A stretch of 10,065 nucleotides of DNA, taken from Flavobacteriaceae bacterium (GTDB taxonomy: Bacteria > Bacteroidota > Bacteroidia > Flavobacteriales > Flavobacteriaceae). The position numbers were made by a program, and so were the translations under genes. Positions 6,504 through 10,065 of the stretch are shown here, piece by piece. The stretch covers positions 1 to 10,065 of the forward strand of contig CANEXR010000088.1 in assembly GCA_947443815.1 (NCBI GenBank). Direction: 5' to 3'. The first letter of the stretch is position 1. Each line of letters opens with the position of its first letter. The notes under the pieces were generated by a model. It was not told the origin of the DNA. It saw nothing but the letters and a program-made list of their open reading frames with translations, and searched no databases.

Positions 6504-7514
6504 ATGGAACTGATACTGAGAGCATTCAATCTTAAATTAAAACATACTTTTACCATTTCGAGGGAATCTATAGAGGAACAACCCTCTCTGATTGTAGAAT
6601 TAAAAAGCGAAGGGTTTTCAGGTTTTGGAGAAGCAACTTCTAATCCCTATTACCATACAACAGTACCAATGATGCTGCAAGATTTAGAAAAAATTCGCAC
6701 TGTAATTGAAGCAACCCAAAATGAAACTCCAGAAGTTTTTTGGTCAAAAATGCATCCCTATTTAAAAGAAGACATGTTTGCTTTATGCGCTTTGGACATG
6801 GCTTACACTGATTTATACGCTCGCAAAAAAGGAAAAAAATTATATGATTTATGGGGATATACAACTGAAAAAAATCCATTGACGGATTACACCATCGGAA
6901 TTGCTTCTATTGATAAAATGGTTTCAAAAATGAAGGAATTGCCTTGGCCAATTTATAAAATAAAACTAGGAACCGAAGAAGATATTGCTATTGTAACTGA
7001 GCTTCGAAAACATACTGATGCCCTATTTCGTATTGATGCCAATTGCGATTGGGGTGTAGAGGAAACAATTAATAATGCAGTTGTATTAAAAAAATTGGGA
7101 GTAGAGTTTTTAGAACAGCCCCTAAAAGCAGACAATTGGGAAGGGCATAAAGAAGTTTATAAACATTCCGTTTTACCAATTGTAGCCGATGAAAGTTGCA
7201 TTATAGAAGAAGATGTCGCCAAATGCCATCATCATTTTCATGGTGTCAATGTAAAACTGGTAAAATGCGGCGGATTAACTCCTGCTAGGCGAATGATAGC
7301 CGAAGCTAAAAAATTAGGCTTGAAAACAATGGTCGGTTGCATGACGGAATCAACCGTTGGAATATCCGCAATAGCGCATTTATTGCCACAATTGGATTAT
7401 GTAGATATGGATGGTGCATTGCTTTTGTCTGAAGATATCGCTACTGGAATTACGCTAAATTATGGAAAAATAAGTTATGCCGATTTGAATGGTACTGGTG
7501 TTACATTAATTTAA
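6504..7514 (+). CDS. Dipeptide epimerase (L-Ala-D/L-Glu epimerase type, enolase superfamily)
   Basis: This 336-residue cytosolic enzyme has the capping domain (1-115) and the TIM-barrel of the muconate-lactonizing subgroup. Catalytic features are present: the KxK pair Lys152/Lys154 (YKIKLG), metal ligands Asp178 (FRIDAN), Glu204 (FLEQPL) and Asp229 (VADES), and the opposite-face lysine in NVKLVKCGG (Lys251 by alignment, with Lys254 close by). The DMDGALLL motif (301-308) supplies the Asp-x-Asp that binds the dipeptide amino group in dipeptide epimerases. Arg20 in the 20s loop (FTISRES) fits the arginine that holds the Glu carboxylate in Ala-Glu epimerases. The expected reaction interconverts L-Ala-D-Glu and L-Ala-L-Glu during murein peptide recycling, though other dipeptides are possible. 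The ATG at 6504 is preferred; an in-frame ATG at 6396 would add 36 unlikely residues inside the esterase gene. Confidence 0.9.
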   Translation: MELILRAFNLKLKHTFTISRESIEEQPSLIVELKSEGFSGFGEATSNPYYHTTVPMMLQDLEKIRTVIEATQNETPEVFWSKMHPYLKEDMFALCALDMAYTDLYARKKGKKLYDLWGYTTEKNPLTDYTIGIASIDKMVSKMKELPWPIYKIKLGTEEDIAIVTELRKHTDALFRIDANCDWGVEETINNAVVLKKLGVEFLEQPLKADNWEGHKEVYKHSVLPIVADESCIIEEDVAKCHHHFHGVNVKLVKCGGLTPARRMIAEAKKLGLKTMVGCMTESTVGISAIAHLLPQLDYVDMDGALLLSEDIATGITLNYGKISYADLNGTGVTLI

Positions 7515-7520
7515 TTCAAA

Positions 7521-8552
7521 ATGAAAGTCAATCAATTTCCAGATAGAATCATCAAAATCAATAGTGAAGATTATTTGTATTTTGGTGGCACTTCGTATTT
7601 GGGATTACCAACAAATCCCGAATTTCAAAAACTGCTCTTCAAAAATATTTTGCAATGGGGAACAGCTTATGGAAGTTCCAGAAGCGCCAACATACAATTA
7701 ACTGCCTATGAAAATGGAGAACAATTTTTAGCCGATTACATCCAAGCCGAAGCAACATTAACCGTCTCATCTGGCATGCTAGCAGGAAAATTAGTAATTG
7801 AGGCATTAACACCCAAAACTGATTGTTTTTTTCATTTCCCAGATTCACATCCAGCAATTAAAGCACCTAATAGTGCGCCTTTTTTTATTGAAAACCAATT
7901 GAATCCAAGATTATTAGACGCTAAATCCGAAAGAATTACTATTCTTACCGATGCTGTTCCTTCGCTTCAAGTCAATCCTATTGCGCTTGAAATAATCCAT
8001 TCAATTTCATCAAATAAAGAAATCACTTTAGTCATTGATGAATCGCATTCGTTAGGTATTTTAGGTAAAAACGGTGCTGGAATATATTCAGAAATCAATT
8101 TTCCCAACATTAAACGAAAAATCATGGTCGCTTCTTTGGGTAAAGCTTTTGGATTAACAGGTGGTGTGATTGCGAGTGATTCTGTTTTTATTAATGAAAT
8201 GGCAAATCACGATACCTTTGTTTCTAGTGCAGGAATGAACGCGGCCTTTGTTCAAACTATGGCTGATGCCAAAGCGCTATATTATAGTCAACACCAAAAA
8301 TTGAAAGACAATTTAAACTACATCAACCTTCATTTAATTAAAAACAAAAAACTTCATTTTAATCCCAACTATCCCCTAATTTATCCTCAAATAGAAGGAA
8401 TCAATGAAGTTTTTACTGCCAATAAAATTATCGTAACCCATTTTAAATATCCGACAGACACTAAGGACTTAAATCGAATTGTAATTACGGCCAATCACCA
8501 AAAAGAAGATTTGGATAAAATAATCCATCTTTTAAACCAAAACCAATTCTGA
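7521..8552 (+). CDS. PLP-dependent alpha-oxoamine-synthase-like / class I-II aminotransferase-fold enzyme
   Basis: This 343-residue fold-type I PLP enzyme resembles the KBL/BioF (alpha-oxoamine synthase) branch. Landmarks are the N-terminal TSYLGL (24-29), the glycine/serine loop WGTAYGSSRSAN (46-57), and SHPAIKA with His110, which matches the PLP-stacking His of the usual NHAS motif. VIDESHSLG follows (Asp173 to the pyridine N, His176), then SLGKAFGLTGG with the Schiff-base lysine Lys208. It is about 40-50 residues shorter than typical AONS (near 390), mostly through a compact C-terminal domain that still ends in a family-like ANHQKEDLDKIIHLL helix. The family condenses an amino acid with an acyl-CoA, but some members are plain aminotransferases; neither can be chosen here. 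It starts 6 bases after the epimerase stop, so a linked role in dipeptide or amino-acid use is likely. No bio genes are nearby, so a biotin role is not supported. Confidence 0.82.
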   Translation: MKVNQFPDRIIKINSEDYLYFGGTSYLGLPTNPEFQKLLFKNILQWGTAYGSSRSANIQLTAYENGEQFLADYIQAEATLTVSSGMLAGKLVIEALTPKTDCFFHFPDSHPAIKAPNSAPFFIENQLNPRLLDAKSERITILTDAVPSLQVNPIALEIIHSISSNKEITLVIDESHSLGILGKNGAGIYSEINFPNIKRKIMVASLGKAFGLTGGVIASDSVFINEMANHDTFVSSAGMNAAFVQTMADAKALYYSQHQKLKDNLNYINLHLIKNKKLHFNPNYPLIYPQIEGINEVFTANKIIVTHFKYPTDTKDLNRIVITANHQKEDLDKIIHLLNQNQF

Positions 8553-8585
8553 ATCTAAAATAGCCTGCTAATTGCTTTTTAACCG

Positions 8586-8593
8586 TACCTTTG
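8586..8593 (+). promoter_or_regulatory. -7 promoter element of the DUF1456 gene
   Basis: TACCTTTG is a perfect TAnnTTTG match, ending 14 bases before the ATG at 8608. A TTG at 8572-8574 is too close (11 bases) to be the -33 element, and none lies at the usual distance. With initiation a few bases after the element, the leader would be only about ten bases long and without a Shine-Dalgarno sequence. Confidence 0.55.
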
Positions 8594-8607
8594 TAAAAAA
8601 TTAGAAC

Positions 8608-9078
8608 ATGATGACAAACAACGATATCTTCAAAAAACTCCGTGTAGCCTTAATGTTACGTGATGATCAAATAGTTGAAATTCTAGAACTCGTAGATTTT
8701 AGAATTTCAAAATCAGAATTGGGTGCTTTTTTCCGTGATGAAAAACATGAAAATTATATGGAATGTGGCGACCAAGTATTGCGTAATTTCTTGAATGGAT
8801 TAGTGATTCACTTGCGCGGAACAAAAGAAAATCCAAAAAATCCAACCGATGTTTTAGCCAAACACAAAGCACAGATTCCTGTAAAAGAAGGCACTTCAGA
8901 AAGAGTTGAATTCAAAGCAAAACCAAAAGACGAAGAAAGATCAAGAGGTGATGAAAGTCCTTCCAAATCAAAACCTGCTGCTAAAAAACCTTTCAAAAAA
9001 CAATTTTCTAAAGGCGCTCCAAAAGTGCAAGTTGTAGAAAAAGTGAAATTTAATTTTGGAAAAAATAAAAAATCATAA
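8608..9078 (+). CDS. DUF1456 (YehS-like) protein with one domain and a basic tail
   Basis: Of 156 residues, 4-71 match the DUF1456 repeat: NNDIFKKLRVALMLRDDQIV, then FRISKSELGAFFRDEKHENY, then MECGDQVLRNFLNGL. E. coli YehS has two such repeats in tandem; this protein has one, closest to the second. Residues 72-156 form a lysine/proline-rich, low-complexity tail (for example SKPAAKKPFKKQFSKG) ending in KVKFNFGKNKKS, probably disordered and strongly basic, which suggests contact with nucleic acid. There is no signal peptide or membrane segment. The function of the domain is not established. The ATG at 8608 is followed at once by a second ATG at 8611, and either could be used. It has its own -7 element and a strong terminator, so it is probably transcribed alone. 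Confidence 0.85.
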   Translation: MMTNNDIFKKLRVALMLRDDQIVEILELVDFRISKSELGAFFRDEKHENYMECGDQVLRNFLNGLVIHLRGTKENPKNPTDVLAKHKAQIPVKEGTSERVEFKAKPKDEERSRGDESPSKSKPAAKKPFKKQFSKGAPKVQVVEKVKFNFGKNKKS

Positions 9079-9112
9079 GTAGTACCCATTTTTTGCTTCT
9101 ACTAAATTAGAC

Positions 9113-9147
9113 CAAAAAATCTTGAGTTTTCACTCAGGATTTTTTTA
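9113..9147. terminator. Bidirectional intrinsic terminator between convergent genes
   Basis: A 9-bp stem (ATCTTGAGT at 9119-9127 with ACTCAGGAT at 9132-9140, one T.G pair) closes a TTTC loop. A run of six T follows on the plus strand (9141-9146), and A(6) precedes it (9114-9119), giving a T run on the minus strand. It can stop both the DUF1456 transcript, ending 41 bases upstream, and the selO transcript, ending 30 bases away on the other side. Confidence 0.85.
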
Positions 9148-9176
9148 TGTCTTTAAAAAGGTCTCATGAAAAAACT

Positions 9177-10065
9177 TTAAGAACTACAGCTTAACATAGA
9201 GCATCCCACTTTATCTCGAGCCCAATCAGGTCTTTTGGTAAACCATTTTTGATAATTAGGTTGTTCATCATACGGTTTTTTAAGCATTTCATAAAGCTCA
9301 TTGAGTAAAGAATAGTCTCCTTTATCCGCATTATCAATACACAATTGCGCCATATAATTTCGCAATACATATTTTGGGTTTACGGAATTCATCAGCTCTT
9401 TTCTTTCAGCATCCAAAAGCCTTTCTTCATTAATTCGAATAGTATAATTTTCAAGCCATTCGTACCAGTTTTTCAAAATAGCTTCATTCAAATCTTTTTC
9501 ATTATAAAAAGCGTCTTTTATAGTATTAAAAGCAGTTGTTGTGTTATCTGTTTTTATAATAGTACTCAGATTTCTAAAGAAAATAGTCATATCGGTTTCT
9601 ACCAATTGAAGCAATTGGGTTAAGCTTTCAATCAAAATGGAATCAGTCCTTTTTTTGATTTGGAAACCAAGTTTATTTTGCATCATATTCAAATACTCCT
9701 TTTCGTAATCCGTACTAAAAGCATCCAAAATAGCTTCAAGAGGTTTGGCATCCTGAATCAAAGGATACAAAGCGTTGGCCAATTGATACAGATTCCACAA
9801 TGCAATTTCAGGTTGATTGCCAAAACGGTACCTTTTATGCTGGTTATCCGTTGTATTAGGTGTCCAATTGGGGTTGTAATCTTCCAACCAACCATAAGGA
9901 CCATAGTCAATCGTAATGCCATGAATCGACATATTATCAGTATTCATAACACCATGAACAAAACCAACACGTTGCCAGTGCACAATCATTTTGAGTGTAG
10001 TTTGAGTAACTTCCTGAAAAAAAGCTAGGTATTGTGCAACACCATCTTCTTGAATATGAGGAAAA
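9177..10065 (-). CDS. selO: SelO (YdiU/UPF0061) protein adenylyltransferase, C-terminal part (start off right edge)
   Basis: The minus-strand frame is open from the right edge to TAA at 9179-9177, giving 295 residues; the N-terminus lies outside. SelO is a pseudokinase-fold enzyme that transfers AMP from ATP to Ser, Thr or Tyr of proteins, linked to redox stress. The window keeps the core segment HGVMNTDNMS followed by the IDYGPYGWLED stretch, which carries the family's catalytic Asp-Asn and metal-binding Asp, then RYRFGNQPEIALWNLYQLA with the Gln-Pro signature. Near the C-terminus are NPKYVLRNYMAQ and KPYDEQPNYQKWFTKRPDWA. The protein ends GCSMLSCSS, keeping the conserved Cys near the terminus that in E. 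coli SelO forms a regulatory disulfide. Met at 9989 is internal, not the start, since 25 codons upstream (FPHIQEDGVAQYLAFF) also match the family. No frame damage is seen. Confidence 0.95.
   Translation of the reverse strand, partial: FPHIQEDGVAQYLAFFQEVTQTTLKMIVHWQRVGFVHGVMNTDNMSIHGITIDYGPYGWLEDYNPNWTPNTTDNQHKRYRFGNQPEIALWNLYQLANALYPLIQDAKPLEAILDAFSTDYEKEYLNMMQNKLGFQIKKRTDSILIESLTQLLQLVETDMTIFFRNLSTIIKTDNTTTAFNTIKDAFYNEKDLNEAILKNWYEWLENYTIRINEERLLDAERKELMNSVNPKYVLRNYMAQLCIDNADKGDYSLLNELYEMLKKPYDEQPNYQKWFTKRPDWARDKVGCSMLSCSS

Noticed and set aside
7521..8552. Assignment as bioF of biotin synthesis
   Set aside because: The protein is short, its glycine loop is atypical and no bio genes are adjacent; only the superfamily is supported.
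9078..9103. AGTAG/CTACT pairing just after the DUF1456 stop
   Set aside because: Only five base pairs with a 16-base loop and no T run; the real terminator is at 9113-9147.
9345..10028. Plus-strand open frames of 92 and 122 codons near the right end
   Set aside because: They are antisense shadows of selO, whose translation is strongly family-like through the whole segment.

Overview
The window looks like a stretch of a Flavobacterium-type chromosome (phylum Bacteroidota). The DNA is AT-rich, ribosome-binding sites are not recognisable, and several genes are preceded by the Bacteroidota -7 element TAnnTTTG or a one-base variant. Secreted proteins have flavobacterial-style signal peptides ending just before Gln, and there is a TonB-dependent receptor with an N-terminal carboxypeptidase-regulatory-like domain. 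No tRNA, rRNA, CRISPR array, insertion sequence or phage gene is visible. Most of the region is ordinary chromosomal gene content.

Layout. (1) 1-1053, minus: the N-terminal 351 residues of a TonB-dependent outer-membrane receptor that runs off the left edge. (2) 1054-1199: a divergent promoter region holding a perfect 9-bp direct repeat with 24-bp periodicity. (3) 1200-2181, plus: a two-gene unit of a maltose/galactoside-type O-acetyltransferase and a YaeR-like VOC metalloprotein. (4) 2359-3012, plus: a decayed LpxR-family lipid A deacylase gene with a large internal in-frame loss and a premature stop. (5) 3183-5174, plus: intact uvrB, overlapping tail to tail with (6) 5171-5572, minus: a small TerB-like protein. 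(7) 5624-8552, plus: a secreted esterase, a dipeptide epimerase and an alpha-oxoamine-synthase-like PLP enzyme, closely spaced and probably one operon. (8) 8608-9078, plus: a DUF1456 protein with a basic tail, ending in a strong terminator that also serves (9) 9177-10065, minus: the C-terminal 295 residues of SelO, a protein AMPylase, running off the right edge.

How the genes fit together. uvrB supplies the damage-verification subunit of nucleotide excision repair. SelO is a redox-linked AMPylase. The epimerase and its PLP-enzyme neighbour suggest use of cell-wall-derived or other dipeptides: L-Ala-D-Glu is epimerised to L-Ala-L-Glu, and a downstream amino-acid conversion is catalysed by an enzyme of unknown specificity. 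The periplasmic or surface esterase just upstream may supply or modify a substrate. This last link is inference from gene order.

No wholly new multi-gene defence or mobile system is evident. The items most worth a second look are the direct repeat in the receptor/acetyltransferase promoter region, the decayed LpxR-family gene, and the esterase / epimerase / PLP-enzyme cluster.
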